Position numbers and translations under genes: made by a program
In this document: positions 43,150 to 52,793 of the stretch, one piece after another
Layout: every line of letters starts with the position of its first letter
Position numbering within the stretch: the first letter of the stretch is position 1
Notes under the pieces: generated by a model
The model's input: the letters and a program-made list of their open reading frames with translations, nothing else
Told to the model about the DNA's origin: nothing
The model's database searches: none
Source of the DNA: Salinimonas profundi
Lineage (GTDB): Bacteria; Pseudomonadota; Gammaproteobacteria; Enterobacterales; Alteromonadaceae
Direction: 5' to 3'
Assembly (NCBI RefSeq): GCF_014750655.1
Contig: NZ_JABBXD010000002.1
Location: forward strand, 421,636 to 485,635
DNA length: 64,000 bases

Positions 43150-44448
43150 CTAGTCAACAAACGTCACGCTGAAGTCATCAGGCTTTTCTGCAAAATAAAA
43201 TATCTGCGTCGCTGTAACGACCGCTATCGGCCGCTGCGCATCAAACAGTACCGGCAAATGTTGACGTTCCCACACGGGAATCTGCCACTCTTTCATCCAT
43301 TTTTTTAACGGCTTGGATACGCCGCTTTCTGTCATTTTGCATGTTACAGATGGCATACCGGCACGCACCTGTACAGCTTGATTTACCCGAAATCTGCCTG
43401 ACGCTGACCAGGTGTAATCTATGATTTCACCAGGCTTAGCACACAGCGTATCCTGGGCCGGCGCACAGCGAGGCTGAACCAGATAAAGTTTGCCGGCGAA
43501 ACGACGAACATGCCGGTCTCCCACGTGGACGTCTGGCTGGGCATCTTCTCTGGCTGAACACGCACAGAGGATTTGCTCAAGCTGAGATGCTCCGGGCATT
43601 GGCAATGCAGACGCTGAAAACCAGGCTCTGATGATCTGCTGTTGCCACTGCACTGAATGCTGCTGAAGAGAGGAAATAACGATGGCGTCACCCGCTAATA
43701 CCGCTGTCAATTTTTCGTCAACCACTTCTTCAAGCAATTGCTGTTGCTGGGCACACAACGCCGCACTCCGGGACAGCGTTTTGGCAATCCCCGGCCACCG
43801 CTTACGAAGCGAGGGCATGATAGCGTTTCTTAAAAAGTTGCGGTCAAAGCGGTTATCCGCGTTGGATTCATCGTCAATCCATGAGAGCCCGGCTTGGTGA
43901 GCAGTTTGCGTAATCTGAGACTGGGGAATATGCAGCATGGGCCGCAACACAAGTATGCCGTCCCGGTATGCGCTTGACGGCATTCCGCTTAAGCCCCTGG
44001 GCCCTGCACCGCGTTTGGCCTGCAACAGAAACGTCTCGGCCTGATCATCCTGGTGCTGGCCAAGAACAAGCGCTCCCTGGTGCGTTTTACAGTAATTTAA
44101 AAGCGCGTCATAACGCCCTTCCCGCGCTGCCGCCTCAAGGCTCTGTCTGGCTTGCGCGCTGACACTGATGGTGCGTGCAGCAAACAAGACGTTAAGTGAT
44201 TCGCAAATGCGTTGACAATGCGCTTGCCATTGAGATGCAAACGCGCTGAGACCGTGATTAACATAAACGGCATGGATGGGGATACCGAAGGAATAATTAC
44301 TTAGTGCATGAAGTAAAACGGTGGAGTCTACCCCACCGCTAAACCCGACAACCAGACAGGAGATGTCTGGCTGCGGGTCGTTATCGTTTTGTAATAGCCG
44401 GCTCAGCGACCACTGAATGTCCTGAAATCCACTATGCTCACCCGCCAA
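43150..44448 (-). CDS. tilS: tRNA(Ile)-lysidine synthase TilS
   Basis: A 432-residue TilS, which adds lysine to C34 of tRNA-Ile(CAU) so that it reads AUA. The PP-loop SGGVDS is at residues 37-42. Further family marks are LGQHQDDQAETFLLQAKRGA (about 125-144) and RFDRNFLRNAIMPSLRKRWP (about 203-222). The C-terminal domains are present, so the protein is full length. It lies directly after accA, the usual order in gammaproteobacteria. Confidence 0.96.
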   Translation of the reverse strand: MAGEHSGFQDIQWSLSRLLQNDNDPQPDISCLVVGFSGGVDSTVLLHALSNYSFGIPIHAVYVNHGLSAFASQWQAHCQRICESLNVLFAARTISVSAQARQSLEAAAREGRYDALLNYCKTHQGALVLGQHQDDQAETFLLQAKRGAGPRGLSGMPSSAYRDGILVLRPMLHIPQSQITQTAHQAGLSWIDDESNADNRFDRNFLRNAIMPSLRKRWPGIAKTLSRSAALCAQQQQLLEEVVDEKLTAVLAGDAIVISSLQQHSVQWQQQIIRAWFSASALPMPGASQLEQILCACSAREDAQPDVHVGDRHVRRFAGKLYLVQPRCAPAQDTLCAKPGEIIDYTWSASGRFRVNQAVQVRAGMPSVTCKMTESGVSKPLKKWMKEWQIPVWERQHLPVLFDAQRPIAVVTATQIFYFAEKPDDFSVTFVD

Positions 44449-44463
44449 TTACATTGTCCTTAG

Positions 44464-45420
44464 TTAGCAGTAACCGAATGACATCAGACGGTCGTAGCGC
44501 TCACTCATCAGGTCGCTGGTATCTAACGATTGCAACTGGCTAAGCTGCTGCTTTAACGTTGCTTTCAGGTTAGCACCCATGGCATCGAAGTCACGGTGTG
44601 CACCACCTAACGGCTCATCCACTACGCTGTTAATCAGACCCAGCTCTTTGATTTGCTTGGCACTTACACCCATGGCTTCGGCCGCCTGAGGCGCCTTCTC
44701 AGCGCTCTTCCAAAGAATAGATGCACAGCCTTCAGGTGAAATCACTGAATAGGTGGAATATTGCAACATATTGACGCGATCGCCCACTCCAATGGCCAGT
44801 GCCCCGCCAGAACCACCTTCACCGATAACCGTACAAATAATGGGTACACGCAGTTCTGCCATTTCCATCAGGTTTCTGGCAATCGCCTCACTTTGTCCGC
44901 GCTCTTCTGCGCCGACACCAGGATAAGCTCCGGGAGTGTCTATTAACGTGATAATGGGCAGATTGAAACGTTCCGCCATTTTCATCAGCCGTAGCGCTTT
45001 ACGGTAGCCTTCTGGCTTTGGCATACCGAAGTTTCGTCTGACTTTTTCGTGGGTATCACGCCCTTTCTGATGACCAATCAGCATGACCGCCTGGTCATCC
45101 AGCATGGCCGGCCCGCCAATAATGGCCTTGTCATCAGCAAACGCACGGTCACCGGCCAGCTCATCAAAATCGGTAAAAACCCGGCCCAGATAATCTTTTG
45201 TATACGGGCGCATTGGATGACGTGAAAGCTGTGAAATCTGCCAGGCGCCTAAATCAGAAAATATTTTCTTCGTCAGCTCGGCGCTTTTGGCACGCAGACG
45301 GTTAATTTCTTCTTCGATGCTGACATCGAATTCTCCGCCCTGATTGACCAACCGTAGCTCTTCAATTTTTGCTTCTAGTTCGGCTATGGGTTGTTCGAAT
45401 TCCAAAAACTGTATATTCAT
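44464..45420 (-). CDS. accA: Acetyl-CoA carboxylase carboxyltransferase subunit alpha
   Basis: A 318-residue AccA when started at the ATG at 45420, giving [20 protein letters not shown], which matches the family start; AGGA lies 7 bases before it. A frame extended by 8 codons exists but lacks a binding site. Key segments include [40 protein letters not shown] and [20 protein letters not shown]. With AccD it transfers CO2 from biotin to acetyl-CoA, the first step of fatty acid synthesis. It follows dnaE by about 40 bases. Confidence 0.97.
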   Translation of the reverse strand: MNIQFLEFEQPIAELEAKIEELRLVNQGGEFDVSIEEEINRLRAKSAELTKKIFSDLGAWQISQLSRHPMRPYTKDYLGRVFTDFDELAGDRAFADDKAIIGGPAMLDDQAVMLIGHQKGRDTHEKVRRNFGMPKPEGYRKALRLMKMAERFNLPIITLIDTPGAYPGVGAEERGQSEAIARNLMEMAELRVPIICTVIGEGGSGGALAIGVGDRVNMLQYSTYSVISPEGCASILWKSAEKAPQAAEAMGVSAKQIKELGLINSVVDEPLGGAHRDFDAMGANLKATLKQQLSQLQSLDTSDLMSERYDRLMSFGYC

Positions 45421-45458
45421 TCTGTGTCCTATTTTTACTGCCACTCACCCCGGTCAGA

Positions 45459-48400
45459 CTAATGATAACTGAGGGTAACTGCCTGCTCACCCAGACATTG
45501 CTTTAAATCGTGCAATAGCTGGTCTTCCGGAGTGACATACCACTGGGCGCCACAGGCAAGCACGGCTTCCGCATCCGGATGCAATACGTGCAACTCGACC
45601 GGACAACTGCCACCATTAAACTGCTGCAGAATATCTTGCAGCGCAGCCAGCTTTTCATTCTGCCACTGCTGTGAATCAATTTGCAGTGCCAGCGCGCGCG
45701 CATTTCGTTCACGCGCCTGCACAATGTCCATAGCGTCGCGGGCGGTGATTGTATTGCCCCCGGAGAAATCATCAAAGCTGACCTGTCCTTTTATCAGCAA
45801 AATTCTGTCAGATTCCAGGATACTTTCAAACTGTTCGTACATATCCGGGAAAAAGCGAACATCCATTCTGGCACTTTTATCGTCCAAAGTCACAATTGCC
45901 CAACGCCGACCGCGCTTATTGGTCAATACCCTGACACTTAACACCAGACCCACCGCTGAGGCCAGTTGCTCTTTACCGGTCGGCCTTAAGTCGACCAGCC
46001 GTCCATCCGTATAGTGCCTGATTTCTTTCGCATACTGGTTAATAGGGTGTCCGGTCAGGTAAAGACCAAGGGTATCTTTTTCCCCTTCAAGCCACACTTT
46101 TTCGGGCCATTGCGGCACATCCGCAAATGCCTGCTCCACCGCTTCAGGTTCAGTGGTTAACAGTCCGAACATATCAGACTGACCAAATGACTCCGCTTTT
46201 GCATGCTGTCCGGCGGCAGCAATGGCTTCAGGCAAGCTTGCCATGAGCGCAGCACGGTGCGGTCCGAGATTATCCAGAGCACCAGCCAGTACCAGCTTTT
46301 CAAGCACTCGCTTGTTCACCCGCTTGATATCCACTTTAGCACAGAAATCAAACAGATCAGTAAATTTACCCTGGTTTTCGCGGGCCTCTATAATCGCTTC
46401 TATCGGGCCTTCACCTACGCCTTTAATGGCGCCGATACCATAGACTATCCGACCATGCTCATCCACGGTAAATTTGTGCCGGCCGGCGTTCAGATCCGGG
46501 GGTAAGATTTCCAGCCCCATGCGCTGACACTCATCAACCAGGGTGACGATTTTATCGGTATTGTCCATATCAGCGGACATCACCGCAGCCATAAACTCAG
46601 CCGGGAAATGTGCTTTAAGCCATAGTGTCTGATAAGACACCAGCGCGTAAGCCGCCGAGTGCGATTTATTAAATCCATATCCGGCGAACTTTTCCACCAA
46701 ATCGAAGATTTTCATTGCCAGATCAGGATCGATATTATTTTCTTTCGAACCTTCGGCAAAAACCGCCCGCTGCTTCTCCATCTCTTCGGGCTTCTTTTTA
46801 CCCATCGCACGACGAAGTAAGTCAGCGCCACCCAGAGAGTAACCCGCCATTTCCTGCGCAATCTGCATTACCTGTTCCTGATACAGGATAATGCCGTAAG
46901 TGGGTTCCAGAATTTCCTTCAGGCATTCATGCTGATAGTCCGCATCCGGATAAGAAATTTCCTCGCGACCGTGCTTCCGGTCGATAAAGTTATCCACCAT
47001 CCCGGACTGTAGCGGGCCGGGTCTGAACAGCGCAACCAATGCGATAATATCTTCAAAGCAATCTGGCTTAAGGCGTTTAATAAGCTCTTTCATTCCACGG
47101 GATTCAAGCTGGAATACCGCGGTGGTTTCTGCATTTTGCAGCATTCTGAAACTGCGGGTGTCTTCAAGAGGTATTGATGTAATATCGATTTTTTTACCCT
47201 TGCCCTCTTCAATCATATCAATGGCCCATTGAATGATTGTCAGAGTACGCAGACCAAGAAAGTCGAATTTAACCAGTCCGGCGGTTTCTACATCATTTTT
47301 GTCAAACTGCGTAACCGGGTTATTGCCTTCATCATCACAATACAGCGGCGCAAAGTCAGTAATGGTAGTAGGAGCGATAACTACCCCACCGGCATGTTTA
47401 CCGGCGTTTCTTGTGACACCCTCTAAAATGCGCGCCATGTCGATAAGATCTTTAACGTCCTCGTCCTCATCGTACAACTCTGGCAAGCGCGGCTCGACGT
47501 CAAAGGCTTTGCCTAATGTCATCCCCGGATCAGAGGGAATCAATTTGGAAATTCTGTCAACAAATCCGTAAGGATGGCCCAATACGCGCCCTACATCCCG
47601 CACCACGGCCTTGGCCGCCATGGTACCGAAGGTTATAATCTGCGACACCGCCTGTCTGCCGTATAGTTCGGCAACATGGTCAATCACCTCATCGCGCCGG
47701 TCCATACAAAAATCGACGTCAAAGTCAGGCATGGAGACCCGTTCAGGGTTGAGGAATCGCTCGAAAAGCAGATCGAATTCCAGCGGGTCAAGATCGGTAA
47801 TTTTCAGCGCATAGGCCACCAGCGAGCCGGCACCGGACCCCCGCCCCGGACCAACCGGAATATCGTTATCTTTACTCCACTGGATGAATTCCATAACGAT
47901 CAGGAAGTAACCGGGGAACCCCATCTGATTGATAACGCCTAACTCTATCTCAAGGCGTTCATCGTAAGCAGGTCGTTTTTGTGCTCTCTCATTTTCATCA
48001 GGAAATAAAAATTCCAGGCGCTCTTCCAGGCCTTCCTGCGAGACTTTTACCAAAAAGTCTTCGGTGGTCATGCCGCCGGTAGGAAACTGCGGCAGAAAGT
48101 ATTCATTGAGACGGACAGTGACGTTACAGCGTTTGGCAATCTCAACCGTATTTTCTATCGCCTCGGGAATATCGCTGAACAGCTCAACCATTTCTTCTGC
48201 TGAGCGCAAATACTGCTGGTCGCTGTAGTTTTTGGGCCGACGCACATCTTCCAGGGTATACCCGTCATGAATAGACACGCGGATTTCGTGGGCATCGAAA
48301 CCTTCTCGGCTGACAAAACACACCTCATTAGTAGCGACCACAGGCAGGGATTTATGCTCAGCCAGCTCAACGGCGCGGTGCAGATAATCTTCCTCGCCAG

Positions 48401-48923
48401 GGCGCCCTGTGCGAATAAGTTCAAGGTAAAAGCGTTCGTTAAAATGCTGCTGATAGAAAGCTAATGCTTCGTCTAACAAGGCCTTATTATTCTTCGTGAG
48501 CGCTACGCCAACATCGCCAAATTGTGCCCCTGAGAGGACGATCACCCCTTCAGCGTGCTCGGCAAGCCAGCTTTGGTCTATCACGGCCCGATGCGATATA
48601 TGACCACGCAGGTAAGCTTTGGAAATAAGAATAGTGATATTCTTATAACCTTCATTATTCATTGCCAGCAGGGTAAGCCTGAAGGGCGTATCGCCGAAGG
48701 CCTCGTTGGTCACCCAGAAGTCGGTACCAATGATAGGCTTGATACCCCGGCCATGGCATTCGGAATAAAATTTAACCAACCCACACATGTTCATCTGGTC
48801 GGTCAACGCCACAGCGGGCATATTCATTTGTGAGACTTTTTCCAGAATAGGTTTGACCTTATTCAGGCCGTCCATCATGGAAAAGTCACTGTGCACACGA
48901 AGATGAATAAAGGGCGATGTCAT
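45459..48923 (-). CDS. dnaE: DNA polymerase III subunit alpha
   Basis: A 1154-residue replicative polymerase. The PHP domain is at residues 1-280 ([16 protein letters not shown]), the polymerase active site has [20 protein letters not shown] with its catalytic Asp pair near residue 400 and [16 protein letters not shown] just before, and a helix-hairpin-helix and an OB domain ([19 protein letters not shown]) lie in the last 350 residues. Length matches the E. coli form (1160). It lies between rnhB and accA in the usual gammaproteobacterial order and shows no frame break. Confidence 0.98.
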   Translation of the reverse strand: MTSPFIHLRVHSDFSMMDGLNKVKPILEKVSQMNMPAVALTDQMNMCGLVKFYSECHGRGIKPIIGTDFWVTNEAFGDTPFRLTLLAMNNEGYKNITILISKAYLRGHISHRAVIDQSWLAEHAEGVIVLSGAQFGDVGVALTKNNKALLDEALAFYQQHFNERFYLELIRTGRPGEEDYLHRAVELAEHKSLPVVATNEVCFVSREGFDAHEIRVSIHDGYTLEDVRRPKNYSDQQYLRSAEEMVELFSDIPEAIENTVEIAKRCNVTVRLNEYFLPQFPTGGMTTEDFLVKVSQEGLEERLEFLFPDENERAQKRPAYDERLEIELGVINQMGFPGYFLIVMEFIQWSKDNDIPVGPGRGSGAGSLVAYALKITDLDPLEFDLLFERFLNPERVSMPDFDVDFCMDRRDEVIDHVAELYGRQAVSQIITFGTMAAKAVVRDVGRVLGHPYGFVDRISKLIPSDPGMTLGKAFDVEPRLPELYDEDEDVKDLIDMARILEGVTRNAGKHAGGVVIAPTTITDFAPLYCDDEGNNPVTQFDKNDVETAGLVKFDFLGLRTLTIIQWAIDMIEEGKGKKIDITSIPLEDTRSFRMLQNAETTAVFQLESRGMKELIKRLKPDCFEDIIALVALFRPGPLQSGMVDNFIDRKHGREEISYPDADYQHECLKEILEPTYGIILYQEQVMQIAQEMAGYSLGGADLLRRAMGKKKPEEMEKQRAVFAEGSKENNIDPDLAMKIFDLVEKFAGYGFNKSHSAAYALVSYQTLWLKAHFPAEFMAAVMSADMDNTDKIVTLVDECQRMGLEILPPDLNAGRHKFTVDEHGRIVYGIGAIKGVGEGPIEAIIEARENQGKFTDLFDFCAKVDIKRVNKRVLEKLVLAGALDNLGPHRAALMASLPEAIAAAGQHAKAESFGQSDMFGLLTTEPEAVEQAFADVPQWPEKVWLEGEKDTLGLYLTGHPINQYAKEIRHYTDGRLVDLRPTGKEQLASAVGLVLSVRVLTNKRGRRWAIVTLDDKSARMDVRFFPDMYEQFESILESDRILLIKGQVSFDDFSGGNTITARDAMDIVQARERNARALALQIDSQQWQNEKLAALQDILQQFNGGSCPVELHVLHPDAEAVLACGAQWYVTPEDQLLHDLKQCLGEQAVTLSYH

Positions 48924-48947
48924 AACACCTGCTTTTGCTTATAAATT

Positions 48948-49517
48948 TTACGGATTGAGTACAGCCTGAACCGGCCGGAAACTTTTACGGTGACAGGATA
49001 ACGCGCCGTGCTCGGCCAGTGCTTCAAAGTGTGCTTTGGTAGGGTAGCCTTTGTGACCGGCGAATCCATACTGCGGATATGCTTTATCCAGCAACAACAT
49101 ATCGTTATCGCGTTCCACTTTGGCAAGAATGGACGCGGCTGATATCTGAGGATGCAAACTATCGCCTTTGACCACCGCTTCGGCGGCATAAGGCCAGTCT
49201 GGTAAGCGATTTCCATCTACATAGACAAAGTCCGGCTTTATCGCCAGACCTGCTACAGCCCGATGCATTGCCAGCATTGTGGCGTGCAGAATATTTAGTG
49301 TATCGATTTCCTGCGGCGTTGCCCTGCCGATAGACCAGGCTAATGCATGTTCACGGATGAGTGCGGCATAATGTTCGCGTTTTTTTGCTGACAGTTTCTT
49401 CGAATCGGTCAGCCCCTCAATGGAACAGGAGGGATCTAAAATCACAGCAGCAGTGACGACATCGCCTACCAGGGGGCCACGACCCACCTCATCGACTCCG
49501 GCAATAAGTTCAGGCAT
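48948..49517 (-). CDS. rnhB: Ribonuclease HII
   Basis: A 189-residue RNase HII that removes RNA from RNA-DNA hybrids and cuts at single misincorporated ribonucleotides. The active-site start [20 protein letters not shown] has the first Asp-Glu pair; the later Asp residues lie in DFVYVDGN and [12 protein letters not shown]. The ATG at 49517 lies inside the last codons of lpxB, an 8-base overlap, so translation is coupled. A TTG one codon earlier is an equal alternative. dnaE follows after 24 bases. Confidence 0.96.
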   Translation of the reverse strand: MPELIAGVDEVGRGPLVGDVVTAAVILDPSCSIEGLTDSKKLSAKKREHYAALIREHALAWSIGRATPQEIDTLNILHATMLAMHRAVAGLAIKPDFVYVDGNRLPDWPYAAEAVVKGDSLHPQISAASILAKVERDNDMLLLDKAYPQYGFAGHKGYPTKAHFEALAEHGALSCHRKSFRPVQAVLNP

Positions 49518-50667
49518 CAATTAAATCCAGTATAGCAGCGGCAGATTGCTTATCCGCGTCTTGTTTAAGTGTTTCGTGCAATTCACAAAACCTGTCTAAA
49601 AGCGGCTGATTATCAGTCTCCAGGTAGTGCAGCAGTTGTTCGCTAAGCGTGTGAGGGTTGACGTCCTCCTGCAACAGTTCCGGAATGATTTTTTCACCTG
49701 CCAGAAGGTTTGGCAACGTGAAAAATGGCGCTTTATACAGGTATTGCATAATTTTATAGGTTAGCCCGGACAGCTTATAGGCGGCTACCATCGGACTTTT
49801 ACACAGCATAGCTTCCAGCGTCGCGGTACCTGATGCTAGCAGGATCACATCACTGGCGATCATTGCGTTTCTGGCATTGCCCCGCACAACCTGTACCTGA
49901 GACGATGATAACGTCGTTGGCAGGTTTTCGCTCAAATAGCCGGTGATGTCATCATAACGATAGCTATTTGCAGCGGGTATCACGAAGGTGCAATTTGGTT
50001 TTTGGCGTGCAACTTCAGCCATAGTTTCGGTAAATACCGGTAGCAGAGACTTTATCTCAGAGTTTCTGCTGCCTGGCAGAACGGCAATGACCGTATCATC
50101 TTTTGAAAGCGATAACGTATCACGTGCCGCCTGTTTATCCGGATGCAGGGGAATCGCATCGGCCAAAGTGTGGCCTACATAGCGGTACGGTACACCGTAC
50201 TTTTGATAGACCTCTGCCTCGAAGGGAAACAAACCTAATACACAGTTTGTTGCCCTGGCAATCTTATGGATTCGCTTCTCACGCCACGCCCATATCGTCG
50301 GACTAACATAATGAACGGTTTTAATACCAAGCTTCTTAAGTTCAGCCTCAACGCGAAGATTAAAATCAGGGGCATCCACACCGACAAAGATATCCGGCGG
50401 ATGCTTTGTAAAGTGCGCAACCAGTGCGTTTTTCACTTTAAGGATGGCAGGCAGGTGAGCCACCACTTCGATTAACCCCATTACCGACAATGTTTCCATA
50501 TCGAATAATGAGTCGCAGCCTGCGGCAATCATATTGTCACCGCCTATCCCTTCGATAACCGCATTCGGGTGTTGGCGCTTGAGTTCGGCAATCATGCCCG
50601 CGGCCAGCACATCGCCGGACGGCTCACCAGCAACAACACCTATTCTCAGCGGTCTCTGGGACGCCAT
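49510..50667 (-). CDS. lpxB: Lipid-A-disaccharide synthase LpxB
   Basis: A 385-residue GT-B glycosyltransferase that joins UDP-2,3-diacylglucosamine and lipid X to form the lipid A disaccharide at the inner membrane. Family marks are [17 protein letters not shown] (residues 8-24), [36 protein letters not shown] (about 137-154) and [20 protein letters not shown] near the donor site. It starts on the base after the lpxA stop and overlaps rnhB slightly. The length is normal. Confidence 0.97.
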   Translation of the reverse strand: MASQRPLRIGVVAGEPSGDVLAAGMIAELKRQHPNAVIEGIGGDNMIAAGCDSLFDMETLSVMGLIEVVAHLPAILKVKNALVAHFTKHPPDIFVGVDAPDFNLRVEAELKKLGIKTVHYVSPTIWAWREKRIHKIARATNCVLGLFPFEAEVYQKYGVPYRYVGHTLADAIPLHPDKQAARDTLSLSKDDTVIAVLPGSRNSEIKSLLPVFTETMAEVARQKPNCTFVIPAANSYRYDDITGYLSENLPTTLSSSQVQVVRGNARNAMIASDVILLASGTATLEAMLCKSPMVAAYKLSGLTYKIMQYLYKAPFFTLPNLLAGEKIIPELLQEDVNPHTLSEQLLHYLETDNQPLLDRFCELHETLKQDADKQSAAAILDLIDA

Positions 50668-51438
50668 TTATCGAATAATTCCGCGTTCAGCACTTTCTAA
50701 AAATTTTATCAGTACATTAAGTTCTGAGTGGGTGCCGGCGTCATTTTTCAGAATATCTAACGCTTCATCGACCGTGTTGTTGGCGCGATAAAGTGTACGG
50801 TACGCCCGTTTTATCGCCATTACAGCTTCAGACGTGAACCCGCGACGACGGAGACCTTCAGAATTGATGCCAGCAGGCACATTTTTTTGTCCGTTCACCA
50901 TGATATAAGGAGGAACATCGCGCAGCACAATGGCACCGGCCCCGACAAACGCATGATCACCCACCTTGCCAAACTGATGAATGGCAGCACCGCCACCGAA
51001 AATAACAAAGTCACCGATGTGCACATGGCCGGCCAGTGAAACATTATTGGCCAGAATCACATTGTCGCCCAGTACGCAGTCATGGGCGACGTGAGCGTTA
51101 ACCATTAACAGATTGTTGGAACCGATAATGGTGATGCTTTCATCCTGGATTGTGCCGCGATGCACAGTGCTTCCTTCCCGAAACACATTGTTATCACCGA
51201 TCACCAGCTCAGTTGGCTCGCCAGCATATTTCTTATCCTGACAATCTTCTCCGATGGAGCAAAACTGGAAAAAGCGGTTACCCTTGCCAATTCGGGACGG
51301 ACCTTTTATAACGACATGGCTTTCTAAAATGCAGTCGTCACCCAGTTCTACATTATCGCCCACATAACAAAATGGGCCGATAGTGACGTTGTTGCCGATT
51401 TTCGCAGAGTCAGCTATGACGGCGGTAGAATGAATCAC
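50668..51438 (-). CDS. lpxA: Acyl-ACP--UDP-N-acetylglucosamine O-acyltransferase LpxA
   Basis: A 256-residue LpxA when started at the GTG at 51438, one base past the fabZ stop; this gives [20 protein letters not shown], which fits the family. A longer frame would run 20 codons into fabZ. The left-handed beta-helix covers residues 1-185 or so, with the catalytic base H119 in [13 protein letters not shown], and the helical C-terminal domain follows. It puts the first 3-hydroxyacyl chain on UDP-GlcNAc. It is flanked by fabZ and lpxB as usual; the normal partner gene lpxD is not in this cluster. Confidence 0.96.
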   Translation of the reverse strand: MIHSTAVIADSAKIGNNVTIGPFCYVGDNVELGDDCILESHVVIKGPSRIGKGNRFFQFCSIGEDCQDKKYAGEPTELVIGDNNVFREGSTVHRGTIQDESITIIGSNNLLMVNAHVAHDCVLGDNVILANNVSLAGHVHIGDFVIFGGGAAIHQFGKVGDHAFVGAGAIVLRDVPPYIMVNGQKNVPAGINSEGLRRRGFTSEAVMAIKRAYRTLYRANNTVDEALDILKNDAGTHSELNVLIKFLESAERGIIR

Positions 51439-51439
51439 G

Positions 51440-51889
51440 TTAAACGATCTCTCTGATTGCGCACATAAATTCTGCACTACAGGCATTTTCACCATCAACG
51501 CTCGCAGTGCCCTTAAACTTCCAAATCCCTCTGCGCTCTTTTACCAGACATACATCAAAGTCTAAGCGATCACCGGGAACCACCGGACGCTTAAAACGCG
51601 CGCAGTCGATCCCCGCATAAAGATAAAGTTTGTCAGATTTGCCCATGGTTTTGAAGCCCAGGACACCCGCAGCCTGTGCCATTGCTTCTAAAATAAGCAC
51701 ACCCGGAAATATCGGACGACCCGGAAAGTGTCCGGTGAAGCATGGCTCATTCATAGTGATATTCTTATACGCTTTAATGGATTCGCCGATTTCATAGTCG
51801 GTCACTCTGTCCACGAGCAAAAACGGATACCGATGAGGAAGTAATTCAAGAATTTCCTGAATATCAATTGTGTTGAGTGAGTTGGCCAA
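51440..51889 (-). CDS. fabZ: 3-hydroxyacyl-ACP dehydratase FabZ
   Basis: A 149-residue hotdog-fold dehydratase of fatty acid elongation. The active-site His54 lies in [14 protein letters not shown] and Glu68 in [12 protein letters not shown]. The [18 protein letters not shown] start region is typical. It is the first gene of the fabZ-lpxA-lpxB-rnhB-dnaE-accA-tilS run. Since a terminator ends the skp unit upstream and lpxD is missing, it must have its own promoter in the 250 or so bases before it; I do not see an obvious one. Confidence 0.97.
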   Translation of the reverse strand: MANSLNTIDIQEILELLPHRYPFLLVDRVTDYEIGESIKAYKNITMNEPCFTGHFPGRPIFPGVLILEAMAQAAGVLGFKTMGKSDKLYLYAGIDCARFKRPVVPGDRLDFDVCLVKERRGIWKFKGTASVDGENACSAEFMCAIREIV

Positions 51890-52227
51890 AAGTCTCTCCT
51901 ATGCCATTGACCGCTGCGAGTTGGAATATTGCAGACGGTTTGCCGTCGTAGCCTACCTATCTGGGTTATAGTCGCTTATACACTGGCGAATCTCAAGTAT
52001 AGGATTTCGCAAGTTTCACGCTACGTTACTACCTCACCGATTAATAATTGTTCGTATGGATTAAAAGTCGGTGATGCTGGTGCCGGAAGGTGGACAACTG
52101 GAATTTTAAATCGGCGGCAACCATACGCTTTTTAACGCAAAAAACAAGTCAGACCAACACCTATGGCGGATCGGTCTGACCTGTTTTATTTAGCGATAAT
52201 TGCTTTGCCTATCATAAGGCGGGTGAC
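51890..52227. other. Intergenic stretch where lpxD would be expected
   Basis: 338 bases between fabZ and skp. It holds the skp terminator (52139-52186) and no reading frame resembling lpxD, which needs about 1 kb, nor any fragment of its hexapeptide repeats that I could see. The rest should contain the fabZ promoter. Confidence 0.7.
52139..52186 (-). terminator. Rho-independent terminator after skp
   Basis: On the minus strand AAACAGGTCAGACC and GGTCTGACTTGTTT pair over 14 positions with a single mismatch, with a 17-base loop, and the right arm runs into six T residues. It starts about 40 bases after the skp stop codon. Confidence 0.8.
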
Positions 52228-52743
52228 TTAATTGGTTTTCTTAACCTGATTAAGTACCTGTTCAGAAATGTCATGTTGTTCTTTAGAGAACGAAACTGCA
52301 TTAGACGTCAGCACCAGATCATAGCCTTCTTTTTTCGCTACGCCGTCAATTGCCTGCTTGATAAGACCAAGCAACTTATTACGCTCTTCGTTGCTACGGC
52401 GCTGGATATTTTGCTGAAGCGGCTGACCTTTTTCTGCCAACTGTTCGCGAACACCCTGAATTTTCTGCTGCAGTTCTTTCTTTTCCTGCTCGCTCATTGT
52501 CGCCGCGTCACGCTGCAAACGCTCAGCAAAGAACTGACCGTCTTTTTGAAGCTGGTTTACTTCTTCAATCTGGTCTTTAAATTCCATCTGAATGTTATTA
52601 GAGATTTCAGCTGCCTGAGGCATCGCCTGAAAAACGCTCTGTACATCTACAACGCCGATTTTCTGTTCAGCCATGGCCGAACCGCTAACCAACGCACTAC
52701 CTAACATCGCGGTTGCTACAAAATGTTTTGCCAACTGTTTCAA
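52228..52743 (-). CDS. skp: Periplasmic chaperone Skp (OmpH)
   Basis: A 171-residue periplasmic chaperone for outer-membrane proteins. A Sec signal peptide (residues 1-25, cut after SAMA) is followed by EQKIGVVDVQSVFQAMPQAA, a long helical hairpin rich in Gln, Lys and Glu (about 50-140), and a short C-terminal strand DLVLTSNAVSF. It forms a trimer with grasping arms that holds proteins on the way to the BAM complex. It follows bamA by 50 bases and ends the bamA transcript, with a terminator after it. Confidence 0.96.
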   Translation of the reverse strand: MKQLAKHFVATAMLGSALVSGSAMAEQKIGVVDVQSVFQAMPQAAEISNNIQMEFKDQIEEVNQLQKDGQFFAERLQRDAATMSEQEKKELQQKIQGVREQLAEKGQPLQQNIQRRSNEERNKLLGLIKQAIDGVAKKEGYDLVLTSNAVSFSKEQHDISEQVLNQVKKTN

Positions 52744-52793
52744 AGGGAACTCCTTTTTTAATTATTTATAAGACGCTGAGGTCAATTTTAAAA

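Noticed and set aside
51439-51498. LpxA with a 20-residue N-terminal extension
   Set aside because: The extension overlaps the end of fabZ; the GTG at 51438 gives the family start and length.
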